Positions 25,039 to 35,265 of a stretch of DNA of 64,000 nt are shown piece after piece. Below the pieces are notes generated by a model that saw nothing but the letters and a program-made list of their open reading frames with translations, was not told the DNA's origin and searched no databases. The stretch's first letter is position 1. Each line of letters begins with the position of its first letter. The stretch is from Verrucomicrobiota bacterium (GTDB taxonomy: Bacteria; Verrucomicrobiota; Verrucomicrobiia; Opitutales; Opitutaceae), in the NCBI GenBank assembly GCA_016235555.1, contig JACRKC010000010.1, forward strand, positions 1 to 64,000, read 5' to 3'. A program made the position numbers and the translations under genes.

Positions 25039-27816
25039 TCACCTGTCGCCCATCCCCCGTCTCCCGTCCCTCGTCTCCTCCCGGTGCGCTGTGAGGCGCA
25101 ATGTCACGGTCACCCAGCCGCTGGCGTGCGCAATCTCCATCCGATGCGCCCGCGGGTAGTGGCGCGCGAGCCGCTCGCGCAGGTTGTCGAGGCCGATGCC
25201 GAAGGAGGAGACGGTTTTCGGTGCCGCCGGCTCGACCCACTCGCCGGTGTTGGCCACCTCGAGCACGACCGCGCCGTCGCCGTCCCGACGCGCCGCCAGC
25301 CGGAGCCCGACGCGATCGGGACTCGTCGCACGGCCGTATTTGAGCGCGTTCTCCACGAGCGGCAGCAGCAGGAAATGCGGGACCCGCTCCCCGTCGAGCG
25401 TGGGGTGGCAGGCGAGATCGACGTCGAGGAGGTCGCCCCAACGGGATTGCTCGATCTCGAGATAGGCGCGCAACAGCCGCAGTTCCTCGCCAAGCGTCGT
25501 CCAATCTTCCTCGCCGGCGCGGTGGAGCGTGAGGCGGCAGAACTCGGCCAGCCGCTCGACCATCGAACGCGCGGCGGAGCCGCCGGCGGGCAGCGATGCG
25601 CTGATCGAGGCGAGGGTGTTGAACAGAAAATGCGGGTTGAGTTGGTAGCGCAGCACTTCGAGCCGCGCCTTCTCCTCGCCGAGCCGGGCGGAGATTTTCT
25701 CGTCGAGCTCGAGCTGGTGCAGGCGGACCAGCTCCACGTTGCGTTGCGCAAGCTCGGCGGTGCGCAGGGCCACGGTTTGTTCGAGTTGGGCCGCCTTGTC
25801 GCGCAGCGCCCGCGTGCGCCAGCGCACCACCCCCGCGATGGCGCCCGCGCCGGCGGCGGCGTATCCGAGCAGCATCCACCACGTAAGCCACCACGGCGGG
25901 AGAACCGAGAACGCCAGAACGGCCGGTGCGCCGAGCTGGCCGTCGAGGTCGCGCGCACGGGCCTCGAAACGATAGCGGGCGGAGGGAAGATTGGCAAACG
26001 TGCGTTCGTTCTTGGCGGACCATTCCGACCAATCGGGATCGAAGCCCACGAGGCGCGACTGGTAGGTGACGGCCCGGCGGAGCTGGTGGCGGTGACCGAC
26101 GTAGCTGAACTTGAGCTCGCCGTGTTTCGGGGCGAGCCGGTCGCCCGACTTCACGCCGGTCGCGGCGAGTTGCGTGGCGAACGGGATCGGCACCGGGAAC
26201 GCGCGGTCAATCTCGAGGCGGAGGAGGCCGTCGCTGGCGCCAATCCAGAGCACGGGGCCATCGCCGTCGCGGCCCGGCTCCTCCCACAGCTTCGCGACGG
26301 CCGCGCCGGCGAGTTCGTTGGTCAATCGCGGGAGTTTTCGCGGCGGGCTCCCGTCACGCGGCACCTGCCAGATGCCGGCCGCGTCGGCCCGCCACGCGAC
26401 GGCCTCGACGGGGGCCACATCGGACGCCGGCGCGCTGCCCGCAGGCTCTTCGCGCCATCCCTCGGCCGTGCGCCGGATCGACCGGGACTCACCGGCGCCG
26501 ACGATCCACACGCGCGCCGGATCGGATTTTGAGCGCAGCAAGCGTCCCCCACCGGCCGACCCGGCGGCGATCGGCACGAAGCCGGCGGCCGTGTGGAGAT
26601 ACACGCGGTCGTAGCCGGCGGCCAGCAATCCGTCGGAATGCGACAGCACACCGTAAGCCGGCCGGCTGAAGATGCGCCGGAACGACGCTCCTCGTCCCGT
26701 CTCGTCGTTGGGCGGGACCATCCGATACACGCCCTCGGCGGTCGCGACCCACATCACGCCTTCGTGGCGGGTGAAATCCGCCACCGCGCCCGAGCCGAGG
26801 CCGTTGATCACGTTGAAAATCGAGATCGCGGACGGCCATTCCACGCGGCAGGCGCCAGACTCGGTGCCGAGCCATAGTCCGCCTTCGTGGTCCTGGGAAA
26901 AATCGCGCACCGTGGCGACCGAGAGGCCGATCGACTGGTCGATCGGTCCGACGTAGCGGCCGGCGGAGTCGAAGCGCATCCCACCGTCGCCGCTCGGAGC
27001 GTCAAACGCCACCGCCAGTTCGCCGCCGGTCAGGCGCAGGGCGCGCCAGACGGTTTTCCCCGCGAGCCGGCGGTTCGCCTCGGCCGCGAGGGGCGCCACG
27101 GGCCCGGCGGTGAGCTGAAAAAAACCGCGGCGCGCGGTGAGCCACACGAGTTCACCGGACCGCCCGCGCTCGAGCAGCACGATTTGGTTTTCGCGAAAAA
27201 TCGGATCGTCCGCCACCGGCTCGATCCGCTCCCGCACCACCCGGCCGAGGCCGTGGCCTGGCGCCGTGACGAAGGCGGTGTCGCCGACGCCATGCAACCG
27301 CGCGCCGCGCGAACGCGCCGGCGTGCGATACGGAATCGCCACGAAACGACCACCGCGCCAGATCAGGATCTTCTCCTCATCGGCGAAGTAAACGGCGTCG
27401 CCCACCGCGAGCACGTCATGGAGTTCGGCTGCCCCGAGTTCGCTCGGCGGCAACCGATCGGCGAGGGAAACAAAGACTGCCTCCGGCCCCCACCCGCGCA
27501 AAAATCCGATCACGCCGGCGCCCGCGACGTAAATCGTCCCATCGGGGGCGCGGGCGAATCTCCGGACGCCGGCCGACTCCGTCGGGAGCTTGATCAACTG
27601 CCAGGCCCCCACTCCGTCATAATAGCGCACGCCCCCCGGTCCGCCGAGATAGACGCAGCCGGCCGGATCCCGCGTCACCGCAATCGAGAAAAAATCGATC
27701 CTCGCCTGGCCCGGCGGATTGAATTGCACCAACGGGTGCCCGCGCTCGCCAGGCGAGGCGCCACTCGGTGCGACGAGCGTCGCGAGGAGGAATGCAACGA
27801 GGACCGGGCGTGGCAT
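25039..27816 (-). CDS. Propeller-sensor histidine kinase of the LytS/YehU type
   Basis: The product is 925 residues. A signal peptide is followed by a large periplasmic sensor of two-component-regulator propeller blades (about 30-560; e.g. L-W-L-G-T-E-S-G and M-W-V-A-T-A-E-G-V-Y). A Y_Y_Y domain (about 570-635) with F-A-N-L-P-S-A-R-Y-R-F-E, one membrane helix (about 640-663) and a coiled coil follow. The kinase has the phospho-acceptor in L-N-P-H-F-L-F-N-T near 718, the N-box L-V-E-N-A-L-K-Y-G and the G-box G-I-G-L-D-N-L-R-E-R-L. In related bacteria such sensors often respond to glycan breakdown products. It is the first gene of the kinase-regulator pair. Confidence 0.92.
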   Translation of the reverse strand: MPRPVLVAFLLATLVAPSGASPGERGHPLVQFNPPGQARIDFFSIAVTRDPAGCVYLGGPGGVRYYDGVGAWQLIKLPTESAGVRRFARAPDGTIYVAGAGVIGFLRGWGPEAVFVSLADRLPPSELGAAELHDVLAVGDAVYFADEEKILIWRGGRFVAIPYRTPARSRGARLHGVGDTAFVTAPGHGLGRVVRERIEPVADDPIFRENQIVLLERGRSGELVWLTARRGFFQLTAGPVAPLAAEANRRLAGKTVWRALRLTGGELAVAFDAPSGDGGMRFDSAGRYVGPIDQSIGLSVATVRDFSQDHEGGLWLGTESGACRVEWPSAISIFNVINGLGSGAVADFTRHEGVMWVATAEGVYRMVPPNDETGRGASFRRIFSRPAYGVLSHSDGLLAAGYDRVYLHTAAGFVPIAAGSAGGGRLLRSKSDPARVWIVGAGESRSIRRTAEGWREEPAGSAPASDVAPVEAVAWRADAAGIWQVPRDGSPPRKLPRLTNELAGAAVAKLWEEPGRDGDGPVLWIGASDGLLRLEIDRAFPVPIPFATQLAATGVKSGDRLAPKHGELKFSYVGHRHQLRRAVTYQSRLVGFDPDWSEWSAKNERTFANLPSARYRFEARARDLDGQLGAPAVLAFSVLPPWWLTWWMLLGYAAAGAGAIAGVVRWRTRALRDKAAQLEQTVALRTAELAQRNVELVRLHQLELDEKISARLGEEKARLEVLRYQLNPHFLFNTLASISASLPAGGSAARSMVERLAEFCRLTLHRAGEEDWTTLGEELRLLRAYLEIEQSRWGDLLDVDLACHPTLDGERVPHFLLLPLVENALKYGRATSPDRVGLRLAARRDGDGAVVLEVANTGEWVEPAAPKTVSSFGIGLDNLRERLARHYPRAHRMEIAHASGWVTVTLRLTAHREETRDGRRGMGDR

Positions 27817-28020
27817 CAGAGGCCCGGAGGCTCTGGCGCGGGCGCGGGCATGGCGAACGTTTTCCGCGCCGATGAGCAGCGCGCTCGGCTGACCCGCCGA
27901 GCGCCTGTCTGGAGTGGGATGCTGGCGAGGACGTCTGCGCTACTCCCAAACCACGGATGGGAGCGGGCGGTCGCCACGTTCCGGTTGCACCCTGGCTGAT
28001 TTTGCCGCCAAGTCTCTCGC

Positions 28021-28839
28021 GTGTCGCACCTCACTTTCATCGCTGCCGGCTTGCTGGTGTCCCTCGCGGCCTCCACGGCCACGGCCGAATCCTCCGCGGC
28101 ACCACGGTTCGGCGAGAACTTCGCCCTTGCCCAGCCCACGCTGCCGCTGGTCTGGATTGCGCCGGGCACATTCTGGATGAGCGGCACGCATGGTGCCGGC
28201 GACGACACGGAGGTGACGCTCACACGCGGGTATTGGCTGGGCCAGACCGAAGTGACGCAGGCGCAGTGGCAAGGCGTCATCGAAGATAATCCCCTGCCGT
28301 TCTTCACGCGTGGGTCGGACCGGCCCGTGGAGACGGTCGCTTGGGACATGGCGATGATTTTTTGCACGAAGCTCACCGAGCGGGAGCGGTCGGCGGGACG
28401 CCTGCCGCCCGGCTACGCCTACACGCTGCCGACCGAAGCGCAGTGGGAATACGCGTGCCGCGCCGGCACCACCGGCCCGTTTGCCGGCGAGATTGACGCC
28501 CTGGCCTGGCATGAAGGTAACAGCGGCGGGCAGACCCATCCCGTCGGGCAGAAGCGGCCCAATGCCTGGGGGCTCTACGACATGCACGGCAACGTCCAGG
28601 AGTGGTGCGCCGACTGGTTTGGCGCCTACCCCGGCGGACAGGTCAACGATCCGACCGGTCCGGCGCTGGGCCAGTATCGCGTGTTGCGCGGCGGCGGTTG
28701 GGCCGGATCGACGGGTTCGTGTCGCTCCGCGTTCCGGCTGTTCGTGCAACCGGCCAGCGGCAACCGCGTTCTGGGCTTCCGCCTCGCGCTCGCGCCTCTG
28801 CGGCAGCTCCCTGCCGCGCCGAAATCCGGCGGCAAGTGA
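28021..28839 (+). CDS. Secreted FGE-sulfatase (SUMF1) domain protein
   Basis: The product is 272 residues from a GTG start with a clear signal peptide ending T-A-T-A-E. The formylglycine-generating-enzyme fold covers the rest: W-I-A-P-G-T-F-W-M-S-G, Q-T-E-V-T-Q-A-Q-W, P-T-E-A-Q-W-E-Y-A-C-R-A-G, N-A-W-G-L-Y-D-M-H-G-N-V-Q-E-W and V-L-R-G-G-G-W. The cysteine pair of true sulfatase-activating enzymes is not evident; only one cysteine stands in the matching C-terminal region. It is therefore more likely one of the many SUMF1-fold proteins of other function. Confidence 0.85.
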   Translation: MSHLTFIAAGLLVSLAASTATAESSAAPRFGENFALAQPTLPLVWIAPGTFWMSGTHGAGDDTEVTLTRGYWLGQTEVTQAQWQGVIEDNPLPFFTRGSDRPVETVAWDMAMIFCTKLTERERSAGRLPPGYAYTLPTEAQWEYACRAGTTGPFAGEIDALAWHEGNSGGQTHPVGQKRPNAWGLYDMHGNVQEWCADWFGAYPGGQVNDPTGPALGQYRVLRGGGWAGSTGSCRSAFRLFVQPASGNRVLGFRLALAPLRQLPAAPKSGGK

Positions 28840-28877
28840 GCGGCCCGGCTGCGGCGCCGGCCAGCGCGAAATTCACT

Positions 28878-31800
28878 TCAGGCTGGCGCCGGCATCACCA
28901 GAGGCGTCGTCGCCGCGGGCACTTGCGCGCCGCGCACGCTCTCCGCGATGTTGACCGGATGCGCTTCCGCTTCGCCCCTCGCCTGGTCGAAGCGCATCGA
29001 CACCGTCTTCGACACGCCGCGCTCCTCCATCGTCACGCCGTAGATCGCGTTGGCCGCGGCCACCGTGCGCTTGTTGTGCGTGATGATGATGAACTGCGAC
29101 TCGTTCACGAATTTCTTCAACAGGTCCGTGAACCTCCCGATGTTGGATTCGTCGAGCGGCGCATCGAGTTCGTCGAGCAGGCAGAACGGCGACGGCTTCA
29201 CCATGTAGAGCGCGAAGAGCAGCGCGACCGCCGTGAGCGTCTTCTGTCCACCGGACAGCAGTGAGATGCTCTTCAGCTTCGTGCCCGGCGGCTGCGCCAC
29301 GATTTCGATGCCGCTCTCCAGGATGTCCTCCGCCGCGATCAACTCGAGCGCGGCGCGCCCGCCGCCGAACAGCGTGTGGAACGTGTATTCGAAGTTCTTT
29401 TTGATCTGCTCGAATGTCACCTCGAACTGCTTTTGCGAGGTCTGGTTGATCTCGTCGATCGCCTTGATCAGCTCGGCCTTCGCGGTCGTGAGATCGTTGA
29501 CTTGATTCGAGAGGAAGTCGTGGCGCTGCTTGAGTTCGGCGTATTCCTCGATGGCCACGAGGTTGACCGCGCCCATGCCGTTGAGGCGCTGGCGCAGCGC
29601 GTCGGCCTCCACCTTCACCGCCGTCCAATCGGTCGAGTCGAGCGCCGCAAGATCCTCGTCGGTGGGCTCGCCCTTCGGGGCCTTGGGCTTGCGGCGGCGC
29701 TTGGGGGCCGAGGATTCGCTACCGGCGGGTAGGAGCCTGCTTGCAGGCGATTGACCCGCCTCATCGCGAGCAAGCTCGCTCCTACCTTCCGAGTCATCCT
29801 CGTCGTCATCCAAATCGAGTGGCTTGAGCCCCTCGGGCTCGCTGTCCGCGTTCCACATCAGGCGGCGCCAGTCGAGCGACGCCACGTCAGCCTGAAACTC
29901 GCGCGTGACTTCCTCGACGAGAAACAGCCCGCGCTGCCGCGTCTCGGCCAGCTTCACCTCGTGCGCGCTCAATTCGTCGTGAGCCGATTCGGATTCGTCG
30001 CGCACCTTGGTCTGCGCCGACTCCAGGCCGCTGATCTCGCGCTCCACGTCCGTGAGTTCGAGGCGCACCTTTTCGACCTGCTCCTGCGCCACGCCAAACG
30101 TGGTCGCGATCTCCGCCGCGCGCGCCCGCTCCTGCTCGGCCTCGCGGGCCAGCTCGCCGATCTGCTCGGTCCACGCCTCGATCTCGGTCTGACGTTGCAC
30201 GAGCAATTCGCTGAGCTGCTGGCGCCGCCGCTCCATCTCGCCGAGGCCGCGGTCGAGCACCTCGACCTTCTGGCGGCGCTCCGCGAGCTCCAGGCGCGCC
30301 TGCGCGAGCGAGTCGCGTTTCACGTCGCGATCGGTGCGCACCTCGGCGATGCGCGTCTCGATCTTCAGAATCTTTTCGCGTTGCGCGGCGGCCTCGGCCT
30401 CGCCCTTCGCCAGCCCCTCCTGCGCTTTCTCCCAGCGCGCATGGGCCTCGTTCCGGGCCTGTTCGAGCGACGCCAGCTCGCCCTCCATGCGTTTCGCGCG
30501 GTTGCCGACGTCCTCGGCGTTGCGTTGCAGGTTGCGTTGCTCGGCCTGCACCGCCGCCAGCGTCTGCGTGGCCGTGAGGACATCGGCGCGACGCTGCTCG
30601 AGCGTCTGTTCCGCCTCGGTGAGGCGCAGGTTGAGCGCGTCGATGGCCGCCTTCTGCTCATCATGGGCCTTTTGCTCCTCGGCGAGGAGGCGCGCGGTCT
30701 CACGCAGGTCGATTTCGCGCTGCACGATGCTGTGCGCCGATTTCTTCGAGCTGTGATAGCCGCCGTAAACGAAACCGCGCCGATCGACGAGGTCGCCCTT
30801 GCGCGTGGCCACGGCCAGAAACGAAAACGCCGGGTTGGCCTTCCAGTATTCGAGAAACGCCGCGAGGTCGTCGGCCACGTAGCACTCGCCCAGCACCCCG
30901 AGCGCCGGATGCGCCGGGTCGATGTCGCCGAGCGCCTGCACCGCCGGGACGAGTCCCGCCGGCAGCTCCGCCGATCCGGTATTCGCCATCCGGCATTCGG
31001 CAATTCTCAGCACCGCCGAGCCGATCTGCTCGATTTCAAGCTGCGTGAGGATCCGTTTCGCGGTTTCAAGATCGCTCACGCTGATCGCCTCCGCGGCATT
31101 GCCGAGCAGCGCCTCGACCGCCTTGCCGAAATCCGGCTTCACCGCGAGTCCCTGCGTAATCGGCGACACCTTGGTGCCGGCGAGCGCGGTATCGAGCCGC
31201 CCTTGCAGCACCGCCTTCGCGCCCTCGCCGAAACCCTCCCACTTTTCCTGCAACTGCTGCAACAACCGCAGCCGCGCCGTGCGTTGCGCCAGCGCCCGGT
31301 CGATTTCCGAGAGCTTGCGCTGTGCGTCGCGGAACTCCCGCGTCAAATCCGTGATCGCCTGCTGGGCCGCGGCCGCCTCCTGATTCACCCGCGACTTGTC
31401 CGCCAGCGCGGCCTCCACCCGCGCGTCCGCCTCGGCCACCATCTGTTGCGCGGAGCCAAACTGCACGCGCACCGATTCGAGTTCCTGCGCCACGGCGTCG
31501 TGCCTGTGCACGCTCGTCTTCTGATCGACTTCGTAGCCGGAGCAGTCCGTGCGCAGCCGCGCGACGACGCTCTCCAGCTGCAGGAGGTGAAACTTCGCCT
31601 GCTGCAACTCCTGCTCCAGCTTGCTCAACTCGCCCTCGGCGATGGCGAGCTCGCGGTTGCGCTGCTGGAAGACCGCGTCGCTGCTGCCGAGCAGGCCGAG
31701 CTGGAGTTGCTTGTCCTGCGCGCCGGTGTCGACCTGCGCACTGACCTCGCGGAGCTGCATCTCGATTTCGCCAAGATTGTCGCGCGACGACCCAAGGCGG

Positions 31801-32747
31801 TCCTCGAGTCCGCTCCGCTTGATGGTGGCGAGATTGGCGGCATTCTCCGCCCCCTCCTTCTGCGAGCGGAGATCAAACACCGCCTGCTGCGCGTCCTGCA
31901 CGCGCTGGTGGAGCCGGGAGCGGTGCGTCTTCTTCCCATCGAGCGAGGCCTGCTGCTCTTCGAGACTGGCGCGACGGGCGTTGGCCTCGGCGCGCAATCC
32001 GGTGACTTTGCCTTCGAGTTCCGCGAGCGTCGCGGTGATCTGGGTGTGCTGGTGGCTGCTCCACGCGAGTGCGAGGTGCCGCAGGCGGTGGCTGAGCCGC
32101 TTGAAGCGCATCGCCTTGGATGCCTGCCGGCGCAGGCTCCCGATCTGCCGCGACACTTCGCCGATCACGTCCGCCACGCGCGCGAGATTCTGGTCGGTGA
32201 GCGCGAGCTTGCTCATCGCTTCGCGGCGCTGCGACTTGTAGCGCGTGATGCCCGCCGCCTCCTCGAACACCGCACGCCGCTCCTCTGGCTTCGACGAGAG
32301 GATCTGGTCGATCTGGCCCTGCGCCATGATCGAATAGCTCGTCCGGCCGATGCCGGTGTCCATGAAAAGTTTTTGGATATCCTTCAGGCGGCAGAGCTGG
32401 CCATTGAAGAAATACTCGCTCTGTCCGTCGCGGTGCACCCGCCGCATGATTTCGATCTCGTGAAACTCGCTGCCGAGCGCCTTCTCGCAGTCGGTCAGGT
32501 TGAGCGCGACTTCGCAGATTTGGGACGGCTTGCGCGTGTCGGCGCCCTCGAAAATCACGTCCTGCATCTTGCCGCCGCGCAGGGCTTTCGCGCTCTGCTC
32601 ACCCAGCACCCAGCGGATCGCATCGGCGATGTTCGACTTGCCGCAACCGTTCGGCCCGACGATGGCCGTGACGCCCGGTTCGTAGCGGAGAGTGGTGTTG
32701 TCTGCGAAGGACTTGAAGCCGTGTAGCCTGAGCGACTTGAGATACAT
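28878..32747 (-). CDS. smc: Chromosome segregation protein SMC
   Basis: The product is 1289 residues from the ATG at 32747 ([14 protein letters not shown]). The N-terminal ATPase half has Walker A G-P-N-G-C-G-K-S at 31-38. Long coiled coils flank a hinge at about 520-660 (conserved V-L-G-E-C-Y-V and F-V-Y-G-G-Y). The C-terminal half has the ABC signature L-L-S-G-G-Q-K and Walker [12 protein letters not shown] with ScpAB condenses and organises the chromosome. The protein is longer than the usual ~1180-1200 residues. Part of the excess, about residues 988-1006, is encoded by a palindromic repeat inserted in frame (29730-29784). The open frame upstream of 32747 is not conserved and is not included. 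Confidence 0.95.
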   Translation of the reverse strand: MYLKSLRLHGFKSFADNTTLRYEPGVTAIVGPNGCGKSNIADAIRWVLGEQSAKALRGGKMQDVIFEGADTRKPSQICEVALNLTDCEKALGSEFHEIEIMRRVHRDGQSEYFFNGQLCRLKDIQKLFMDTGIGRTSYSIMAQGQIDQILSSKPEERRAVFEEAAGITRYKSQRREAMSKLALTDQNLARVADVIGEVSRQIGSLRRQASKAMRFKRLSHRLRHLALAWSSHQHTQITATLAELEGKVTGLRAEANARRASLEEQQASLDGKKTHRSRLHQRVQDAQQAVFDLRSQKEGAENAANLATIKRSGLEDRLGSSRDNLGEIEMQLREVSAQVDTGAQDKQLQLGLLGSSDAVFQQRNRELAIAEGELSKLEQELQQAKFHLLQLESVVARLRTDCSGYEVDQKTSVHRHDAVAQELESVRVQFGSAQQMVAEADARVEAALADKSRVNQEAAAAQQAITDLTREFRDAQRKLSEIDRALAQRTARLRLLQQLQEKWEGFGEGAKAVLQGRLDTALAGTKVSPITQGLAVKPDFGKAVEALLGNAAEAISVSDLETAKRILTQLEIEQIGSAVLRIAECRMANTGSAELPAGLVPAVQALGDIDPAHPALGVLGECYVADDLAAFLEYWKANPAFSFLAVATRKGDLVDRRGFVYGGYHSSKKSAHSIVQREIDLRETARLLAEEQKAHDEQKAAIDALNLRLTEAEQTLEQRRADVLTATQTLAAVQAEQRNLQRNAEDVGNRAKRMEGELASLEQARNEAHARWEKAQEGLAKGEAEAAAQREKILKIETRIAEVRTDRDVKRDSLAQARLELAERRQKVEVLDRGLGEMERRRQQLSELLVQRQTEIEAWTEQIGELAREAEQERARAAEIATTFGVAQEQVEKVRLELTDVEREISGLESAQTKVRDESESAHDELSAHEVKLAETRQRGLFLVEEVTREFQADVASLDWRRLMWNADSEPEGLKPLDLDDDEDDSEGRSELARDEAGQSPASRLLPAGSESSAPKRRRKPKAPKGEPTDEDLAALDSTDWTAVKVEADALRQRLNGMGAVNLVAIEEYAELKQRHDFLSNQVNDLTTAKAELIKAIDEINQTSQKQFEVTFEQIKKNFEYTFHTLFGGGRAALELIAAEDILESGIEIVAQPPGTKLKSISLLSGGQKTLTAVALLFALYMVKPSPFCLLDELDAPLDESNIGRFTDLLKKFVNESQFIIITHNKRTVAAANAIYGVTMEERGVSKTVSMRFDQARGEAEAHPVNIAESVRGAQVPAATTPLVMPAPA
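29730..29784. repeat. Palindromic element inserted in frame within smc
   Basis: The 55-bp element starts TAGGAGCCTGCTTGCAGGCGA and ends with the imperfect inverted arm closing in GCTCCTA. The left arm is identical to the arm of the 66-bp element at 44300-44365. Read on the smc strand it gives [18 protein letters not shown], without a stop, in a charged and poorly conserved linker before the C-terminal head. Confidence 0.8.
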
Positions 32748-32995
32748 GCAGTGGGTTAAAGAGTCCGCATTGAAGGCTCCACCCTTCACCCCGCAACGGA
32801 AAAACCTGAAAGTTTGCTCACCGTTAATTCGGATTGACCCGCCTCGGGACAACGGGCGTCGCCCGCCGCCGCGGGCCGCGGGTGCGCCGCGACGCCGACC
32901 GGTTTCCGCGCCGTCGCCTTCATCACCGTTACGAGCGGCACGGGCGCCTCCAATCCAGGCAAGATACGCTCCCCGTTTCAGGGGAAACGGCGGGT

Positions 32996-34213
32996 TCAGC
33001 CCTCGCGCCAGCAGAACCTCGCTGCCAAGCGCGGATACAATCTGGGCAAATCCTCTTCCTTCCAGTCGCTGCCGGTGGCGCGCACTGGGCGCGGAGTCAG
33101 CCCGCAGGGCATCGGCTTTTTGCTTCGGCAAACAACAGCGCGCATACCAACGCCCAAGATCGCCTCGCATTCCGCCTCAGGTCCGTCCGCATGATCAGCG
33201 GCGCGTTCGGGATCCGCCAGCGCCGCCTCGAAATAGCTTCGTCCCTGGGCGATGAGCCATCCGCGAAAATACTCGAACCCGTCGTCCGAGCAACCGCCTT
33301 TCACCAAGTAGGCCACCGCCCAAAGATCCAATCGATAGCTGGCGGCGAGGCATTCCTCCAGACGAAGTTGAAAGCCGAGAATCTCCGCCACGGCACATCG
33401 CTCGAGCGCGGCTTGAAGAATGTCCGGGTCGGCCATCCCGTCGCCGCTCTTTTGGCGCGCCGCCTCCACCATCTGCCAAAATCGATCCACATTCATCGCC
33501 GCCGCCGCACGCTGGATTTGAACCGGGGTGGCCTGCATCGGCTGATTGGCCGCGGCGCGCGCCGCGGCCCGCACGGAGGTGTCCTTCAGCACGATTCCCG
33601 CTGTTTCGTTCAACACCAACACAAGGATTTTTTCGAGGTAGCATCGCAGGGCCGCGATTACTTCTGACTCATCGGCCTCGCCCATTTGCGGCTGCAACTC
33701 CGATGGAATACGCCGTTCTGCCAGTGCCGAAGACAATCGAACCGGCTTTCCCGAATAGTCGGAATAAAGTTGCGCGTATTCCCGAACGGTCGCCGCCGAA
33801 ACATCGATGCAGCTGTGCTCGACGCCCTGAACATCGCGAAACCGGCGTATCTCCGGCCGGCGGTTTCCCGACGGCGTCAGCCTCACCTCGTCCGGCGTCG
33901 GCCGGGGCACCGCGGCCAGTTCAATCTCGTCGTCCGTGAGCTGCGAAAGGCCAAATTCTTCCACGAGCTTTTTTCGGAGCGGTTCGCAGTCCCAGTCAAA
34001 CACGTGGGATTTCACGGCCTTCTCCAGCGCTCGGTCGAGCTTCTGTAGCCCGGGCAATTTTACCATGGGCTCGATCGCCGCAAACCTTCGATCCCAGGAT
34101 TTCCGCAAATGTGTCCGCTCATCGGGATCGCAGGTGCTTCGGACGATCAAATCGTGTTTACGCCGGAGAAAAACGAGCGCGTCGGCCGGAGTCATGTTGC
34201 GGGAGATCATCAA
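32996..34213 (-). CDS. DUF4240 protein with unknown N-terminal half
   Basis: The product is about 405 residues. The C-terminal part from about residue 240 (M-N-V-D-R-F-W-Q-M-V) matches DUF4240 by the pattern F-x-L-R-L-E-E-C-L-A-A-S-Y, D-L-W-A-V-A-Y, G-G-C-S-D-D-G-F-E-Y-F-R-G-W-L-I-A-Q-G and A-L-A-D-P-E. DUF4240 is widespread, of unknown function, and often found as a stand-alone small protein. The N-terminal ~235 residues, mixed helical with charged segments, are not recognised. The start is TTG 34213 or ATG 34210; a GGAGG lies 11 bases before the TTG. Base composition is less GC-rich than the neighbours, and a toxin-antitoxin pair lies next to it. Confidence 0.7.
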   Translation of the reverse strand: MMISRNMTPADALVFLRRKHDLIVRSTCDPDERTHLRKSWDRRFAAIEPMVKLPGLQKLDRALEKAVKSHVFDWDCEPLRKKLVEEFGLSQLTDDEIELAAVPRPTPDEVRLTPSGNRRPEIRRFRDVQGVEHSCIDVSAATVREYAQLYSDYSGKPVRLSSALAERRIPSELQPQMGEADESEVIAALRCYLEKILVLVLNETAGIVLKDTSVRAAARAAANQPMQATPVQIQRAAAAMNVDRFWQMVEAARQKSGDGMADPDILQAALERCAVAEILGFQLRLEECLAASYRLDLWAVAYLVKGGCSDDGFEYFRGWLIAQGRSYFEAALADPERAADHADGPEAECEAILGVGMRAVVCRSKKPMPCGLTPRPVRATGSDWKEEDLPRLYPRLAARFCWREG

Positions 34214-34346
34214 CGATCAAATGACCTCCGGTTCGACACCAGCTGGTTTCAAAGACAGGTCGAATCGGAGCCAGTCGCATCCGCCAAATACCAACCATGC
34301 ACTTCGGACTTCGTGGTGCAGACGATCACCTTGCCTCCCCGTGGTT

Positions 34347-34784
34347 CTACGGGCCGACGTTCAGCCGCAGCGTGGTGGCGAGCCGCCGTTGGTTTGCGTC
34401 GAACGAAAGAAAGGTCGTCGCCTTCAGCAGCCGGGCGGTGGCAACGTGCAGAATATCGAATGAGCGGTGTCCGCCGCTCACGGTATGAAGCTCGGACAAC
34501 CGCGCAGCCTCGAATACAATGGCCTTCAGATCGCCGGAAGCCTGCTGCAAATGGCCGCTCTTAAGATCGGCTTCGAAAGCGGCCAGGGAGGCGAGCGCGT
34601 CCACCTGGGATATGGCTTTGCGAAATGCGGCGAAACGAAACGCATTGCCCAGCTCGTAACGACCAAGCGCCGTCACGGAGATCGGCAGCTGGGCCTGCAG
34701 CACCCAGTTTTTGGCCGCGGGCGTGTGAGCGTCGTTGCCAAACAGCGAAAAGAGAAAGCTCGTGTCGGCGACTGTGGTGGCCAT
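34347..34784 (-). CDS. PIN-domain (VapC-like) toxin
   Basis: The product is 145 residues with the PIN acidic residues Asp7 (V-A-D-T-S-F-L), Glu44 (G-R-Y-E-L-G-N), Asp110 (S-F-D-I-L-H-V-A-T-A) and Asp129 (L-S-F-D-A-N-Q). PIN toxins are Mg-dependent RNases that cleave tRNA or rRNA. It starts one base after the stop of the Phd-like antitoxin gene, the normal order for such pairs. Confidence 0.88.
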   Translation of the reverse strand: MATTVADTSFLFSLFGNDAHTPAAKNWVLQAQLPISVTALGRYELGNAFRFAAFRKAISQVDALASLAAFEADLKSGHLQQASGDLKAIVFEAARLSELHTVSGGHRSFDILHVATARLLKATTFLSFDANQRRLATTLRLNVGP

Positions 34785-34785
34785 T

Positions 34786-35031
34786 TCAGCGCCCTTGGCT
34801 GGCGGTCAGGATCGCGGCGCTTTCGTCCGCCGTCAGGGCGGAGGACCCGGTTCGGCGGCCGAGCGCGGCACTCTGCGACCAATCAACCTGCAACGCCTTC
34901 GGCGGGGCCGGCGGCACGACCTTTGCCACGATTCTTCCCCGGCGCGTCACGTCGACTTCTTCTCCTTTGGCCACCCACTTGAGCACCTTGGAATAGTTGT
35001 TCCGCAGCTCGCGCACCGTTGTCGTCCTCAT
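34786..35031 (-). CDS. Phd/YefM-type antitoxin
   Basis: The product is 81 residues. The N-terminus M-R-T-T-T-V-R-E-L-R-N-N-Y-S-K-V-L-K is the Phd/YefM DNA-binding pattern, followed by V-T-R-R-G-R-I-V-A-K-V-V-P. The C-terminal third is less ordered and should wrap the toxin. It is the first gene of the pair, with about 230 bases of free upstream sequence for an autoregulated promoter. The in-frame codons before 35031 lack family similarity. Confidence 0.85.
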   Translation of the reverse strand: MRTTTVRELRNNYSKVLKWVAKGEEVDVTRRGRIVAKVVPPAPPKALQVDWSQSAALGRRTGSSALTADESAAILTASQGR

Positions 35032-35265
35032 GTGCGACAAAATGTAGCACATCGCGGCCATGTCAAATGGGGAAGCAACGGACCGCCGGGCGCCGGCTGA
35101 AACGTGGAATCCGGGACCGCGGCGGGCCCATGGCCGCATCTCGGACAGCCGCGGCGCCTCCACTCTGTCTGCGCGCCCCCATCGTGGCGCATGGCGCGGC
35201 CGGTTTCGCGCCGGGCGTTGTCCCGGGGCAGCCCTTCGCGCGGTTCCGCGATGGAAAACGGAAGC

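Noticed and set aside
32748-33170. In-frame extension upstream of smc
   Set aside because: SMC proteins begin with the M-Y-L-K-x-L-x-L-x-G-F-K-S-F motif, which places the start at 32747.
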